48,496 bases of DNA from positions 1 through 48,496 of the forward strand of contig JADIMK010000038.1 in NCBI GenBank assembly GCA_017694785.1, given 5' to 3'. The notes beneath the pieces were generated by a model. It saw only the letters and a program-made list of their open reading frames with translations. It was not told where the DNA came from and made no database searches. Position numbers and translations under genes: made by a program. Of this stretch, positions 1 through 10,552 are shown piece after piece. Position 1 is the first letter of the stretch; each line of letters begins with the position of its first letter. Source of the DNA: Candidatus Cryptobacteroides intestinigallinarum (GTDB lineage Bacteria; Bacteroidota; Bacteroidia; Bacteroidales; UBA932).

Positions 1-1
1 T

Positions 2-430
2 ACCGGGTTCATCAAACTCCAGATCAAAGGTGGCGCAGCCAATCCATCACCTCCAGTAGGACCGGCACTCGGTTCGAAGGGACTGAACATAATGGATTTC
101 TGCAAGCAGTTCAATGCACGCACCCAGGACAGCGGTGGAAAGGTTTTGCCTGTAGTTATTACAGTCTACAGTGACAAATCATTCACATTCGAAGTAAAGC
201 AGCCGCCGGTAGCAGTCCAGCTCAAGGAAGCAGCAAAGATTTCTGCAGGTTCAGCAGAGCCTAACAGGAAGAAGGTTGCGACCATCACCTGGGATCAGGT
301 AAAGGCAATCGCAGAGACAAAGATGCCGGATATGAACGCATTTACTCTCAAGTCAGCAATGACAATGGTTGCAGGAACTGCAAGAAGCATGGGTATCAAA
401 GTAGAAGGAGAATTTCCAGCTGACATATAA
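2..430 (+). CDS. rplK: 50S ribosomal protein L11, 5'-truncated by the window edge
   Basis: Ribosomal protein L11 binds 23S rRNA in the GTPase-associated centre of the large subunit. The reading frame is open from base 2 and reads [11 protein letters not shown], then the proline-rich [10 protein letters not shown] element and [10 protein letters not shown], all characteristic of the L11 N-terminal domain. The first ATG at 92 is internal to the conserved domain, so it is not the true start. About five codons are missing to the left. The C-terminal rRNA-binding domain ([18 protein letters not shown], then the GTARSMGI element) is complete and ends in TAA. It is followed after 14 nt by rplA, the usual L11-L1 order. 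Identification is secure; only the start is absent. Confidence 0.97.
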   Translation, partial: TGFIKLQIKGGAANPSPPVGPALGSKGLNIMDFCKQFNARTQDSGGKVLPVVITVYSDKSFTFEVKQPPVAVQLKEAAKISAGSAEPNRKKVATITWDQVKAIAETKMPDMNAFTLKSAMTMVAGTARSMGIKVEGEFPADI

Positions 431-444
431 AATTCACACGCGAA

Positions 445-1146
445 ATGAGTAAACTTACAAAGAACCAGAAAATGGTGATGGCCAAATACGATGCGGCCAA
501 AGAGTACAAGTTGGCTGAAGCATGTGAGATTGTCAAGGAAATCACCTTCACCAAATTTGATGCATCAGTTGAGCTTGCGATCAACCTCGGAGTTGACCCA
601 AGGAAGGCAAACCAGATGGTCCGTGGCGTGGTGACACTCCCTAACGGAACAGGTAAGCAGACAAGAGTCCTTGTACTCTGTACTCCTGACAAGGAGAACG
701 AGGCAAAGGAAGCAGGTGCTGACTTCGTGGGTCTCGATGAATTCATCGACAAGATCAAAGGCGGATGGACTGACGTTGATGTCATCATCTGTACGCCTTC
801 TGTAATGCAGAAAGTCGGAGCAATCGGACGTATCCTCGGACCTAGAGGCCTTATGCCTAACCCTAAGACAGGTACTGTCACAATGGACATAGCAAAGGCC
901 GTTAAAGAGGTAAAAGCCGGTAAGATCGACTTCAAGGTAGACAAGACCGGAATCATACACGCTGCTGTAGGCAAGGCATCATTTACAGCACAGCAGATCT
1001 TTGAAAACGCACAGGAGCTGATCTCAGCCGTAATAAAGCTGAAACCGCAGACCCTCAAGGGTACCTACATGAAAGGCGTTTCTATCTGTACGACCATGAG
1101 TCCGGGAGTAAGAGTAGACATCAAATCATTCAGTGGTGCTGAATAA
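445..1146 (+). CDS. rplA: 50S ribosomal protein L1
   Basis: L1 forms the mobile L1 stalk of the 50S subunit and, in many bacteria, represses translation of its own L11-L1 mRNA. The 233-aa product has the usual length. It carries the L1 signature around residues 122-142 ([19 protein letters not shown]), a typical N-terminal segment with [20 protein letters not shown], and the C-terminal [17 protein letters not shown] helix. It lies between rplK and rplJ with gaps of 14 nt on each side, consistent with one transcript. No L1 operator-like structure was identified because the rplK leader is outside the window. Confidence 0.98.
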   Translation: MSKLTKNQKMVMAKYDAAKEYKLAEACEIVKEITFTKFDASVELAINLGVDPRKANQMVRGVVTLPNGTGKQTRVLVLCTPDKENEAKEAGADFVGLDEFIDKIKGGWTDVDVIICTPSVMQKVGAIGRILGPRGLMPNPKTGTVTMDIAKAVKEVKAGKIDFKVDKTGIIHAAVGKASFTAQQIFENAQELISAVIKLKPQTLKGTYMKGVSICTTMSPGVRVDIKSFSGAE

Positions 1147-1160
1147 TAAAATTCAATGTT

Positions 1161-1685
1161 ATGAGAAAAGAAGAAAAAGCCCAGATAATTGAATCTATTG
1201 CAGCACAAATCCAGGAGACTCCTAATTTCTATATTACGGACATTTCCGGACTGAATGCTGAACAGACGACAAAACTCCGTCGCGACTGCTTTGAGAAGGG
1301 CATCAAGCTCGTTGTAGTAAAGAATACCCTCCTTCACAAAGTCCTCAAGGATACAGGCAACGAAGAGATGGCAAATCTCTTCCCTACACTTGAAGGTCCG
1401 ACAGCTGTAATGTATACGGAGACTCCGAATGCACCGGCAAAGCTCATCAAGAAATATGCTGATGCAGGAGCCGAGAAACCTGCTCTGAAAGGAGCATACG
1501 TTCAGGGGTGTTCATTTGTCGGAGCCGACAAACTCGGAGAGCTCTGCAACATCAAGTCCCGTGAAGAACTCATCGGAGACATCATCGGACTTCTCCAGTC
1601 ACCGGCACGCAACGTCATATCCGCACTCCAGTCTGCAGGCGGAAAACTCGCAGGCATCGTCAAGACTCTTTCAGAGAGAGAATAA
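1161..1685 (+). CDS. rplJ: 50S ribosomal protein L10
   Basis: L10 (P0) anchors the L7/L12 dimers to the ribosome and forms the base of the stalk. The 174-aa product shows the L10 N-terminal rRNA-binding domain (YITDISGLNAEQTTKLRRD, then KLVVVKNTLLHK near residue 50-60) and a C-terminal helix (PARNVISALQSAGGKLAGIV) that in this family binds L7/L12. It lies 35 nt upstream of rplL, the conserved L10-L7/L12 pair. The ORF is complete with normal length. Confidence 0.97.
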   Translation: MRKEEKAQIIESIAAQIQETPNFYITDISGLNAEQTTKLRRDCFEKGIKLVVVKNTLLHKVLKDTGNEEMANLFPTLEGPTAVMYTETPNAPAKLIKKYADAGAEKPALKGAYVQGCSFVGADKLGELCNIKSREELIGDIIGLLQSPARNVISALQSAGGKLAGIVKTLSERE

Positions 1686-1720
1686 GAGAATAAACAATAA
1701 CAAACTAAATAAATACAATT

Positions 1721-2101
1721 ATGGCAGATATTAAAGCACTTGCAGAAGAGTTGGTAAACCTGTCTGTAAAAGATGTTCAGGAATTGGCTCAGATCCTCAA
1801 AGATGAGTATGGTATCGAACCGGCAGCTGCTGCTGTTGCAGTAGCAGGTCCTGCAGCCGGAGCTGGTGAAGCAGCAGCTGCAGAGCAGACTGAGTTCAAC
1901 GTAATCCTCAAGTCAGCCGGCCAGGCTAAACTTGGAGTTGTTAAAGCTGTGAAGGAAATCACAGGTCTTGGTCTTAAAGAGGCAAAAGATCTCGTAGACA
2001 AGGCTCCTGACGCTATCATCAAAGAGAAAGTATCCAAAGCCGAGGCTGAGCAGGTAAAAGCTACCCTCGAAGAAGCTGGAGCAGAAGTTGAGGTTAAATA
2101 A
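1721..2101 (+). CDS. rplL: 50S ribosomal protein L7/L12
   Basis: This is the acidic stalk protein that recruits translational GTPases and is present in several copies per ribosome. The 126-aa sequence has the N-terminal dimerisation domain ([20 protein letters not shown]), an Ala/Gly-rich hinge at about residues 35-55, and the conserved C-terminal domain with [20 protein letters not shown]. It is followed by a terminator-like hairpin before rpoB. This fits the need for much more L7/L12 than polymerase. Codon use is highly biased, as expected for an abundant protein. Confidence 0.98.
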   Translation: MADIKALAEELVNLSVKDVQELAQILKDEYGIEPAAAAVAVAGPAAGAGEAAAAEQTEFNVILKSAGQAKLGVVKAVKEITGLGLKEAKDLVDKAPDAIIKEKVSKAEAEQVKATLEEAGAEVEVK

Positions 2102-2132
2102 CTTCAACCTTTCCCAGAAGGGGAACAAATTC

Positions 2133-2168
2133 AGGTTTAGGGCCTAAGCAAAGACCCTAAACCTTTTT
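2133..2168 (+). terminator. Rho-independent terminator / attenuator between rplL and rpoB
   Basis: A perfect 10-bp stem, AGGTTTAGGG (2133-2142) with CCCTAAACCT (2155-2164), encloses a 12-nt loop and runs into five T residues at 2164-2168. It lies 32 nt after the rplL stop and 38 nt before the rpoB start. Since rpoB has no obvious promoter of its own in the remaining space, the hairpin probably acts as a partial terminator that lowers polymerase mRNA relative to ribosomal protein mRNA. The structure is seen directly; the read-through role is inferred by analogy with rplL-rpoB attenuation in other bacteria. Confidence 0.8.
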
Positions 2169-2206
2169 GTCGTATTTAAGTTTTTCTCTATACTAAAGGT
2201 AGACAG

Positions 2207-5200
2207 ATGTCACAAAAGACTAAAACACAGCGAATTTCTTTCGCATCATCAAAAATTCTCCTTGAGTATCCGGACCTGCTGGAGGTACAGCTGAAATCCT
2301 TCCGCGACTTCTTCCAGCTTGACACTACCCCTGAAAACAGGAAAAACGAGGGTCTGTATCAGGTATTCCAGGAGATATTTCCGATTGAAGACACAAGGAA
2401 CAATTATAAGCTCGAGTTCATCGACTACTTCATAGATCCGCCTCAGTATTCAATAGATGAATGTCTTGAGAGAGGTCTGACATACAATGTGCCTCTGAAG
2501 GCAAAGCTCCGCCCTTCATGCAGCGATCCTGAACATGAGGATTTCGACATCAGTGTACAGGACGTCTATCTCGGCAATATTCCTTACATGACCCCGGGAG
2601 GGACCTTCGTCATCAACGGTTCAGAAAGAATCATCGTATCTCAGCTCCACAGATCTCCGGGAGTGTTTTTCGGACAGAGTCTGCATGCCAACGGAACAAA
2701 GCTATATTCTGCCAGGATAATACCGTTCAAAGGCTCATGGATCGAGTTTGCAACTGACATCAACAATGTCATGTACGCATACATCGACCGCAAGAAGAAA
2801 CTGCCTGTCACTACCCTTCTCAGGGCCATCGGCTTCAACGGAGACAAAGACATCATCGACATCTTCGGTCTGGCTGATGAGATAGAGGCAACACCTGAAA
2901 ACCTCAAGAAGAACGAAGGACGCAAACTTGCAGCCAAGGTCCTGAAGACCTGGATAGAAGACTTCGTAGATGAGGATACAGGTGAAGTGATACCTGTTGA
3001 AAGGACCACACCTATCGTCGAAAGAGGCGAGGTTCTCAACGAGGACACAATTGCAAAACTTGCAGAAACAGACGTAAAGACAATTCTCCTTCAGAAGGAA
3101 GAGGCCAATGTAAATGAATATGCAATCATCTACAACACTCTCCAGAAGGATCCTACCAATACAGAGACAGAGGCCATCAACTACATCTACAAGCAGTTGA
3201 GAAACTCTGAACCACCTGATGAGGCAACCGCACGCGACGTGATCGACAAGCTCTTCTTCTCAGAGAAGAGATATGACCTCGGAGATGTCGGAAGGTATCG
3301 CCTCAACAAGAAGCTTAATCTTACAATCCCAGATGATACCCGCGTCCTTACGAACACAGATATCATCGAGATCATAAAATATCTTATCCAGCTGATCAAC
3401 TCAAAGGCTACCGTCGATGATATCGACCACCTGAGCAACAGACGTATCAGGACAGTCGGGGAGCAGCTGGCAAACCAGTTCAGCGTAGGTCTCTCAAGAA
3501 TGGCAAGGACCATCAGGGAGAGAATGAACGTAAGAGACAGTGAACAGTTCTCGCCGATCGACCTGATCAATGCGAAGACACTTTCATCTGTCATCAACTC
3601 GTTCTTCGGTACCAGCCAGCTGTCACAGTTCATGGACCAGACCAACCCGCTGTCAGAGATGACCCACAAGCGCCGTCTCTCAGCCCTCGGTCCAGGCGGA
3701 CTTTCCAGGGACAGGGCCGGATTCGAAGTCAGGGACGTGCACTACACACACTACGGACGTCTCTGCCCTATCGAGACTCCGGAAGGACCTAACATCGGAC
3801 TTATATCATCCCTTTGCGTATATGCAAGGATAAGCGACCTCGGATTCATCGAGACACCTTACCGCAAGGTAGAGAACGGAAAGGTCGACCTCAGCGACAA
3901 CGGCTGGCTCTACATGAGCGCCGAAGAAGAGGAGAACAAGATGATCTCCCTCGCAAACGTGAAGCTTGACGATGAAGGCAACATCCTTGAAGACAGGATC
4001 CAGTGCCGCCTTGGTGCAGACTTCCCAGTCGTGACCAAAGATGAGGTCAACCTCATGGATGTCGCGCCTAACCAGATAGCTTCAGTGGCTGCATCACTCA
4101 TTCCGTTCCTTGAGCATGACGATGCCCACCGTGCGCTGATGGGTGCGAACATGATGAGACAGGCGGTTCCTCTTCTCAACCCTGAATCCCCTATCGTAGG
4201 AACAGGCCTTGAAGAAAGGGTATGCCTTGACTCCAGGACACAGATAACAGCTGAAAGGAAAGGTGAAGTCGTATATGTAGACGCAAAGGAAATACATGTG
4301 AAGTACGACAGGACAGAAGATGAGAAATTCGTAAGCTTCTCACCTGAAGTCACAGTATACAAGCTTCCTATATACAGAAGGACAAACCAGAGCACGACTA
4401 TACTTCTCAAGCCTATCGTAAGGAAAGGAGATATAGTGGAGAAAGGCCAGATCATGACCGAAGGCTATGCTACCCAGAACGGAGAGCTTGCACTCGGACG
4501 CAACCTCAAGGTTGCATTCATGCCATGGAAAGGCTACAACTATGAGGATGCCATCGTGCTTTCAGAAAGGATGATCCGCTGGGATATCCTCACATCCGTA
4601 CATGTCGATGAATACATCACTGAAGTTCGTGACACAAAGCGCGGAATGGAGGAACTCACATCAGACATACCTAATGTCAGCGAGGACGCTACAAAGAACC
4701 TTGACGAGAACGGTATTATCCGTGTCGGTGCACACATCGAGCCGGGTGATATCATGATCGGAAAGATCACCCCTAAGGGAGAAAGCGATCCGTCACCTGA
4801 AGAGAAGCTCCTCAGGGCCATCTTCGGAGACAAGGCAGGAGATGTCAAGGATGCATCCCTCAAGGCTACACCTTCACTGAGCGGTACAGTCATCGGCACT
4901 GCCCTCTACTCAAAGGTTGCAAAGGAAAGCAACAAGAAAGAGGCAAAGGCTGACCTGAAGGCCAAGACAGACATGGCTGAGGACGATTTCAACAAGAAGG
5001 CAGCAGCCCTCAGGGCAAGATTCATCGAGAAGCTCAATGTCCTTGCTGAAGGCAAGCAGAGCGCAGGAATCAGTGACCTCTACGGAGTCGAGATCATTCC
5101 TAAGGGAAAGAACATCACGGCAGAACAGATCCGCGACATCGACTACGAGAACATCAATTCCGCGAAGTGGACTTCCGACAAGAACACAAATGCAATGATC

Positions 5201-6028
5201 AGGGAACTGATCAACAACTATTGCATCGCATACAAGGAACTTGCCGCCAAGCACAAGAGAGTGCTTGACAAGATCAAGGTCGGCGATGAACTTCCGAACG
5301 GAGTCATGCAGCTTGCCAAGGTCTATGTAGCCAAGAAGAGAAAGATCCGCGTAGGAGACAAGATGGCAGGACGCCACGGTAACAAAGGTATTGTCGCAAA
5401 GGTTGTAAGGGACGAAGACATGCCGTTCCTTGAAGACGGTACACCGGTCGACATAGTGCTCAACCCGCTCGGCGTGCCTTCACGAATGAACCTCGGACAG
5501 ATCTACGAGACAGTGCTCGGATGGGCAGGAGAAGTCCTCGGACTGAAGTTCAGCACACCTATCTTCGACGGTGCAAGCATGGAAGACATCTGTGCATACA
5601 CTGACAAGGCAGGACTGCCACGCTTCGGCAAGACATATCTCCGCGACGGAGGTACAGGAGACTGGTTCGACCAGCCTGCGACAGTGGGAGTGATCTACAT
5701 GATCAAGCTCGGCCACATGGTTGATGACAAGATGCATGCAAGGTCAATCGGACCATACTCACTCATCACACAGCAGCCTCTCGGAGGAAAGGCACAGTTC
5801 GGAGGACAGAGGTTCGGAGAAATGGAGGTATGGGCACTCGAGGCATTCGGTGCATCAAATGTACTCCAGGAGATCCTCACAGTCAAGTCCGATGATGTAG
5901 CCGGAAGGTCGAAGGCCTACGAAGCAATCGTCAAAGGTGACCTCATGCCTACTCCAGGCATACCTGAGTCTCTCAACGTATTGCTCCATGAGCTCAGAGG
6001 TCTCGGACTCAAGGTGACATTGGACTAA
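2207..6028 (+). CDS. rpoB: DNA-directed RNA polymerase subunit beta
   Basis: This is the beta subunit of RNA polymerase, which forms one side of the active-site cleft with beta-prime. At 1273 aa it is full length for Bacteroidota. The rifampicin-binding cluster around residues 466-510 reads [13 protein letters not shown], then [20 protein letters not shown]. The residues equivalent to E. coli D516, H526 and S531 are D, H and S, so no classic rifampicin-resistance substitution is visible. The catalytic C-terminal region has [10 protein letters not shown] (about residue 1052) and [21 protein letters not shown] (about 1193). A Lys/Ala/Asp-rich charged stretch near residues 900-940 looks like a lineage-specific insertion. 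rpoC starts 27 nt downstream. Confidence 0.99.
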   Translation: MSQKTKTQRISFASSKILLEYPDLLEVQLKSFRDFFQLDTTPENRKNEGLYQVFQEIFPIEDTRNNYKLEFIDYFIDPPQYSIDECLERGLTYNVPLKAKLRPSCSDPEHEDFDISVQDVYLGNIPYMTPGGTFVINGSERIIVSQLHRSPGVFFGQSLHANGTKLYSARIIPFKGSWIEFATDINNVMYAYIDRKKKLPVTTLLRAIGFNGDKDIIDIFGLADEIEATPENLKKNEGRKLAAKVLKTWIEDFVDEDTGEVIPVERTTPIVERGEVLNEDTIAKLAETDVKTILLQKEEANVNEYAIIYNTLQKDPTNTETEAINYIYKQLRNSEPPDEATARDVIDKLFFSEKRYDLGDVGRYRLNKKLNLTIPDDTRVLTNTDIIEIIKYLIQLINSKATVDDIDHLSNRRIRTVGEQLANQFSVGLSRMARTIRERMNVRDSEQFSPIDLINAKTLSSVINSFFGTSQLSQFMDQTNPLSEMTHKRRLSALGPGGLSRDRAGFEVRDVHYTHYGRLCPIETPEGPNIGLISSLCVYARISDLGFIETPYRKVENGKVDLSDNGWLYMSAEEEENKMISLANVKLDDEGNILEDRIQCRLGADFPVVTKDEVNLMDVAPNQIASVAASLIPFLEHDDAHRALMGANMMRQAVPLLNPESPIVGTGLEERVCLDSRTQITAERKGEVVYVDAKEIHVKYDRTEDEKFVSFSPEVTVYKLPIYRRTNQSTTILLKPIVRKGDIVEKGQIMTEGYATQNGELALGRNLKVAFMPWKGYNYEDAIVLSERMIRWDILTSVHVDEYITEVRDTKRGMEELTSDIPNVSEDATKNLDENGIIRVGAHIEPGDIMIGKITPKGESDPSPEEKLLRAIFGDKAGDVKDASLKATPSLSGTVIGTALYSKVAKESNKKEAKADLKAKTDMAEDDFNKKAAALRARFIEKLNVLAEGKQSAGISDLYGVEIIPKGKNITAEQIRDIDYENINSAKWTSDKNTNAMIRELINNYCIAYKELAAKHKRVLDKIKVGDELPNGVMQLAKVYVAKKRKIRVGDKMAGRHGNKGIVAKVVRDEDMPFLEDGTPVDIVLNPLGVPSRMNLGQIYETVLGWAGEVLGLKFSTPIFDGASMEDICAYTDKAGLPRFGKTYLRDGGTGDWFDQPATVGVIYMIKLGHMVDDKMHARSIGPYSLITQQPLGGKAQFGGQRFGEMEVWALEAFGASNVLQEILTVKSDDVAGRSKAYEAIVKGDLMPTPGIPESLNVLLHELRGLGLKVTLD

Positions 6029-6055
6029 TTACAGACAATTTGAAATTTTAGAAAT

Positions 6056-9000
6056 ATGCCGACTTTTAATAAAGAAAACAAGGTTAAAAGCAATTTCGAA
6101 AGAATCAGCATTTCTCTTGCTTCACCGGAAGACATCAAGCAGAGGTCTTCCGGAGAAGTCCTGAAGCCTGAGACAGTCAACTACAGGACTTACAAGCCGG
6201 AGAGAGACGGTCTTTTCTGCGAAAAGATCTTCGGTCCGACAAAAGACTATGAGTGTCACTGCGGCAAGTACAAGAGAATCAGATATCGCGGTATCGTCTG
6301 CGACCGCTGCGGCGTTGAAGTCACAGAGAAGAAGGTCCGCAGGGAAAGGATGGGTCACATCGAGCTCACCGTCCCTGTAGCTCACATCTGGTATTTCAAG
6401 TCTGCACCTAACAAGATCGCTGCCCTCCTGGGAATAGCTGCAAAGAAGCTTGAAGCAGTCATCTACTATGAGAAATACATAGTCATCAATCCAGGTACTA
6501 CAGGAATCGAGAAGAAGGAACTTCTCTCAGAGGAAGAGTACCTCGACCTGATCGACAGCATGCCTGACAACCAGAACCTTCCTAACGATGATCCCAACAA
6601 GTTCAGGGCAGGAATGGGTGCTGAGGCAATCTACGAACTCCTCAAGGAAATCGATGTTGACGCACTTGCCAAGGAACTCCGCGACAAGATGAACAACGAG
6701 ACATCCCAGCAGAGGAAGGCAGAAGCACTCAAGAGACTCAGCATCGTGAAATGGTTCCAGGAGTCAAAGGGTGTGAACAGGCCGGAATGGATGATCATGA
6801 AGGTCATTCCTGTCATCCCGCCTGATCTCCGTCCGCTCGTTCCGCTTGACGGAGGACGCTTCGCTACTTCAGACCTCAATGACCTCTACAGAAGGGTGAT
6901 CATCAGAAACAACCGTCTCAAGAGACTTATCGAGATCAAGGCACCGGAAGTCATCCTCAGAAATGAGAAACGTATGCTCCAGGAAGCTGTCGACTCACTC
7001 TTTGACAACTCAAAGAAGTCAAATGCTGTCAAGAGCGAAGCAAACAGGACTCTGAAATCACTTTCAGACAGCCTCAAAGGAAAGCAGGGACGCTTCCGCC
7101 AGAACCTCCTCGGAAAACGTGTCGACTACTCAGCACGTTCTGTGATCGTCGTAGGACCTGAGCTCAAGATGCACGAATGCGGTCTGCCTAAGTTCATGGC
7201 AGCAGAGCTCTACAAGCCGTTCATCATCAGGAAACTGATCGAGAGAGGCATTGTGAAGACAGTAAAGTCTGCAAAGAAGATCGTCGACAGGAAAGATCCT
7301 GTCATCTGGGATATCCTCGAGAATGTGATGAAAGGCCATCCGGTACTTCTGAACCGTGCCCCTACACTCCACAGGCTCGGTATCCAGGCTTTCCAGCCTA
7401 AGATGATCGAAGGAAAGGCTATCCAGCTGCACCCGCTCGCATGTACGGCATTCAACGCCGACTTCGACGGTGACCAGATGGCAGTCCACCTTCCGCTCGG
7501 CAACGCAGCCATCATGGAGGCACAGCTTCTCATGCTCGGATCACACAATATCCTCAACCCTGCCAACGGTACCCCTATTACGGTGCCTTCACAGGACATG
7601 GTCCTCGGTCTTTACTACATCACCAAGATCAGACCGGGAGCAAAGGGAGAGGGTATGCGTTTCTACGGACCTGAGGAAGTCATCATAGCCCTGAATGAAA
7701 AGGCTATAGACATCCATGCAAAGATCCTCGTCCGTCTGCACAAGGACAAGATGAATCCTGATGCAGGGACAGAAATGGTGGAGACTACTCCAGGCCGTAT
7801 CATCGTCAACCAGTTCGTGCCTAAGGAAGTCCCTTACGTAAACGAGATCCTCGGAAAGAAATCCCTCAGGAAGATCATCTCCGTAGTCATCAAGAACACA
7901 GGAGTTGCACGTACAGCCCAGTTCCTCGATGACATCAAGAACCTCGGTTACACAATGGCATTCAAGGGAGGCCTTTCATTCAACCTCGGCGATGTCATCA
8001 TCCCGGCAGAGAAGGAAGCCCTCATCGAGAACGGATACAAGACAGTGGAGACCATCAAGAACAACTTCGCGATGGGATTCATCACAAACAACGAGCGCTA
8101 CAACAAGGTCATCGACCTGTGGACTTCAATCGACAACCAGATCACCGGAATCGTCGAAAAGCAGATCTCCACAGACCAGCAGGGCTTCAACCCTGTATAT
8201 ATGATGCTTGACTCCGGAGCCCGTGGTTCAACACAGCAGATCAAGCAGCTGTGCGGAATGCGTGGACTTATGGCAAAGCCTCAGAAGTCAGGAGCACAGG
8301 GCGCAGAGATCATCGAGAACCCTATCATCTCCAACCTAAAGGAAGGTATGACAGTGCTCGAGTACTTCATCTCAACCCACGGTGCACGTAAGGGTCTTGC
8401 CGATACCGCCCTCAAGACGGCCGATGCAGGATACCTCACCCGCCGTCTCGTGGATGTGTCACACGACGTGATCATCAACGAAGAGGACTGCGGTACTCTC
8501 AGAGGTCTGATCGCTACTGCAATCAAGAGCAAGGATGAAATTGTAGAGTCTCTCGGAGAAAGGATACTCGGCAGGACATCAGTCCACGACATATTCAACC
8601 CTCTCACAGGAGAGCTCATCCTTCCTGCCGGTGAGGAAATCACAGAGAGCATCGCTTCTCTCATCGAGTCACTTCCTATCGAACAGGTGGAAATCCGTTC
8701 AGTGCTCACCTGCGAATCCCGCAAGGGTGTGTGCGCAAAATGCTACGGACGTAACCTTGCATCCGGAAGAATGGTCGAGAAAGGTGAGGTTGTCGGAGTC
8801 ATTGCCGCACAGTCAATCGGTGAACCTGGTACACAGCTTACACTCCGTACATTCCACGTCGGAGGTACAGCATCTAGTACAGCAGCCGAGAGCTCGATCG
8901 AATCCAAGTACAACGGAAAGCTCGAATTCGAGGAACTCAGGACTATCGAAAGAGTCAACGACGACGGCACCGTACAGGAAGTTGTCGTCAGCCGTACTAC

Positions 9001-10303
9001 AGAAGTCCGCATTGTCGATGAAAATACAGGAATCACATTCTCCCAGTATGATGTGCCTTACGGCTCTATCCTCTACAAGAAAGACGGGGACAAGGTCGAG
9101 AAAGGAGACCTCATCTGCGAATGGGATGCCTACAACGCCATCACAATCATCGAGACTTCAGGTACAGTACGCTTTGACAGCATGATCGACGGTGTCACAT
9201 TCCGTGAGGAAGTCGCTGATGAATACTCTCTCAACAGAGACAAGGTCATCATCGAGTCTCGTGACAAGTCAAAGAACCCTACCATCAACATCATTGATGA
9301 GAACGGTGAAAGCAAGAAGCAGTACAACCTCCCTGTCGGAGCACATGTAATGGTGAACGACGGAGACAAGGTAAAGGTCGGAGACATAATCATCAAGATT
9401 CCGCGTGCTATCGGTAAGTCAAGCGATATCACAGGAGGTCTTCCACGAGTTACCGAACTCTTCGAGGCCCGCAACCCTTCAAATCCTGCCATCGTATCCG
9501 AGATCAACGGAGAAGTCATCATGGGCAAGATCAAGAGAGGAAACAGGGAAATCATCATCAGGAACAAGTCCGGTCAGGAGAAGCGCTACCTCGTGCCTCT
9601 TACAAAGCAGATACTTGTCCAGGAGAACGACTACGTGAAAGCCGGAATGAGACTTTCAGACGGTGCAGTCTCCCCTACCGATATCCTCAATATCCTTGGT
9701 CCTATCAAGGTTCAGGAGTACATTGTCAATGAGATTCAGGAAGTCTACAGGCTCCAGGGTGTGAAGATCAACGACAAGCACTTCGAGATCATCGTAAGGC
9801 AGATGATGAGGAAAGTACAGATCAACGATCCGGGCGACACAGAATTCCTGCAGGAAGAGCTCGTCGACAAGTGGAACTTCATGGATGTGAACGACCGCAT
9901 CTACGGCATGTTCTACGTCATCGATCCGGGTGATTCTCAGAAATACACCGAGGGTCAGATAATATCTGTACGCGAGATGAGAAGCGAGAACTCTTCACTC
10001 GAGAGGCAGGGACTCAAGATGATGGTACTCAGAGAAGCCAAGCCTGCTACAGCAAGCCAGGTTCTCCAGGGTATCACAAGGGCAGCGCTGAAGACCAATA
10101 GCTTCATCTCTGCTGCATCATTCCAGGAGACTACCAAAGTCCTCAGCGAGGCTGCCATCAGAGGCCGCGTCGACTACCTCGAGGGTCTTAAGGAGAACGT
10201 CATCTGCGGACACGCGATCCCTGCAGGTACTGGCCAGAAGGAATTCCAGGAGATCCTGGTTGCCCCTATGGACGAGTACCAGAAGGCTATGAACAATCTG
10301 TAG
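6056..10303 (+). CDS. rpoC: DNA-directed RNA polymerase subunit beta-prime
   Basis: This is the beta-prime subunit, which carries the catalytic magnesium site. The product is 1415 aa. The N-terminal zinc ribbon has C67, C69, C82 and C85 (ECHCGKY and CDRCGVEV). The catalytic loop [12 protein letters not shown] has D469, D471 and D473. A second zinc-binding site includes C886, C893 and C896 ([11 protein letters not shown]). The trigger-loop/bridge-helix region includes [12 protein letters not shown] and [26 protein letters not shown]. All active-site elements are intact. A strong terminator follows 48 nt after the stop, marking the end of the conserved rpo block and the border to the accessory region. 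Confidence 0.99.
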   Translation: MPTFNKENKVKSNFERISISLASPEDIKQRSSGEVLKPETVNYRTYKPERDGLFCEKIFGPTKDYECHCGKYKRIRYRGIVCDRCGVEVTEKKVRRERMGHIELTVPVAHIWYFKSAPNKIAALLGIAAKKLEAVIYYEKYIVINPGTTGIEKKELLSEEEYLDLIDSMPDNQNLPNDDPNKFRAGMGAEAIYELLKEIDVDALAKELRDKMNNETSQQRKAEALKRLSIVKWFQESKGVNRPEWMIMKVIPVIPPDLRPLVPLDGGRFATSDLNDLYRRVIIRNNRLKRLIEIKAPEVILRNEKRMLQEAVDSLFDNSKKSNAVKSEANRTLKSLSDSLKGKQGRFRQNLLGKRVDYSARSVIVVGPELKMHECGLPKFMAAELYKPFIIRKLIERGIVKTVKSAKKIVDRKDPVIWDILENVMKGHPVLLNRAPTLHRLGIQAFQPKMIEGKAIQLHPLACTAFNADFDGDQMAVHLPLGNAAIMEAQLLMLGSHNILNPANGTPITVPSQDMVLGLYYITKIRPGAKGEGMRFYGPEEVIIALNEKAIDIHAKILVRLHKDKMNPDAGTEMVETTPGRIIVNQFVPKEVPYVNEILGKKSLRKIISVVIKNTGVARTAQFLDDIKNLGYTMAFKGGLSFNLGDVIIPAEKEALIENGYKTVETIKNNFAMGFITNNERYNKVIDLWTSIDNQITGIVEKQISTDQQGFNPVYMMLDSGARGSTQQIKQLCGMRGLMAKPQKSGAQGAEIIENPIISNLKEGMTVLEYFISTHGARKGLADTALKTADAGYLTRRLVDVSHDVIINEEDCGTLRGLIATAIKSKDEIVESLGERILGRTSVHDIFNPLTGELILPAGEEITESIASLIESLPIEQVEIRSVLTCESRKGVCAKCYGRNLASGRMVEKGEVVGVIAAQSIGEPGTQLTLRTFHVGGTASSTAAESSIESKYNGKLEFEELRTIERVNDDGTVQEVVVSRTTEVRIVDENTGITFSQYDVPYGSILYKKDGDKVEKGDLICEWDAYNAITIIETSGTVRFDSMIDGVTFREEVADEYSLNRDKVIIESRDKSKNPTINIIDENGESKKQYNLPVGAHVMVNDGDKVKVGDIIIKIPRAIGKSSDITGGLPRVTELFEARNPSNPAIVSEINGEVIMGKIKRGNREIIIRNKSGQEKRYLVPLTKQILVQENDYVKAGMRLSDGAVSPTDILNILGPIKVQEYIVNEIQEVYRLQGVKINDKHFEIIVRQMMRKVQINDPGDTEFLQEELVDKWNFMDVNDRIYGMFYVIDPGDSQKYTEGQIISVREMRSENSSLERQGLKMMVLREAKPATASQVLQGITRAALKTNSFISAASFQETTKVLSEAAIRGRVDYLEGLKENVICGHAIPAGTGQKEFQEILVAPMDEYQKAMNNL

Positions 10304-10351
10304 ACACCACAAGACAGAAAGTCTTAGGAACAAAGATCTACATCAAATAAG

Positions 10352-10397
10352 AAGGTGGCCCGGAAGTCTATGACAATGACTTTCGGGTCACCTTTTT
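10352..10397 (+). terminator. Strong Rho-independent terminator after rpoC
   Basis: A long stem pairs AAGGTGGCCCGGAAGTC (from 10352) with GACTTTCGGGTCACCTT (10378-10394), with two G-T wobbles, and is followed by a run of T at 10393-10397. It lies 48 nt after the rpoC stop on the plus strand and ends the ribosomal protein/RNA polymerase transcript. Confidence 0.88.
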
Positions 10398-10450
10398 ATT
10401 ATATAATACAGGATTGATGATACAGGGAAATGAATTCTTTCCGTCTGACG

Positions 10451-10482
10451 GCAGACACCATAACCTGAAGCAGACACCATAA
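10451..10482. repeat. Short direct repeat in the rpoC / GH3 convergent gap
   Basis: The 13-mer GCAGACACCATAA occurs at 10451-10463 and again at 10470-10482, with a 19-nt period. It lies between the rpoC terminator and the hairpin ending the PUL transcript. No coding potential or known function is evident. It could be a simple duplication or a remnant of a larger junction sequence. Confidence 0.5.
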
Positions 10483-10519
10483 AGAGAAGCCGGTCCGAAA
10501 TTGCTTTTGGGCCGGCTTC
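10481..10519 (-). terminator. Terminator of the beta-glucan PUL operon
   Basis: A 15-bp stem pairs GAAGCCGGTCCGAAA (10486-10500) with TTTTGGGCCGGCTTC (10505-10519), with a TTGC loop and two G-T wobbles. Read on the minus strand it is followed by a T-rich stretch (TCTCTTTATGG), and it lies about 33 nt past the stop of the GH3 gene. It faces the rpoC terminator, so the two operons converge on a doubly insulated gap. The remaining bases in 10304-10552 hold no ORF I can support. Confidence 0.7.
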
Positions 10520-10552
10520 ATTGCCATATATAAAAGGATATATATAAGGATA

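Noticed and set aside
396..1058. 220-codon open frame on the minus strand across rplA
   Set aside because: It is antisense to ribosomal protein L1 and has no family features.
3601..3760. Possible rifampicin-resistance substitutions in RpoB
   Set aside because: Residues equivalent to D516, H526 and S531 are the sensitive-type residues; differences from E. coli such as T for S in GTSQ look lineage-typical.
8631..9185. 184-codon plus-strand frame inside rpoC
   Set aside because: It is an alternative frame of rpoC, Ser/Arg-rich low-complexity translation, with no supporting start context.
10304..10552. tRNA or integrase/attachment site at the border between rpoC and the accessory region
   Set aside because: Only two terminators and a short direct repeat are visible; no tRNA-like cloverleaf, integrase gene or transposon end was recognised there or elsewhere in the window.
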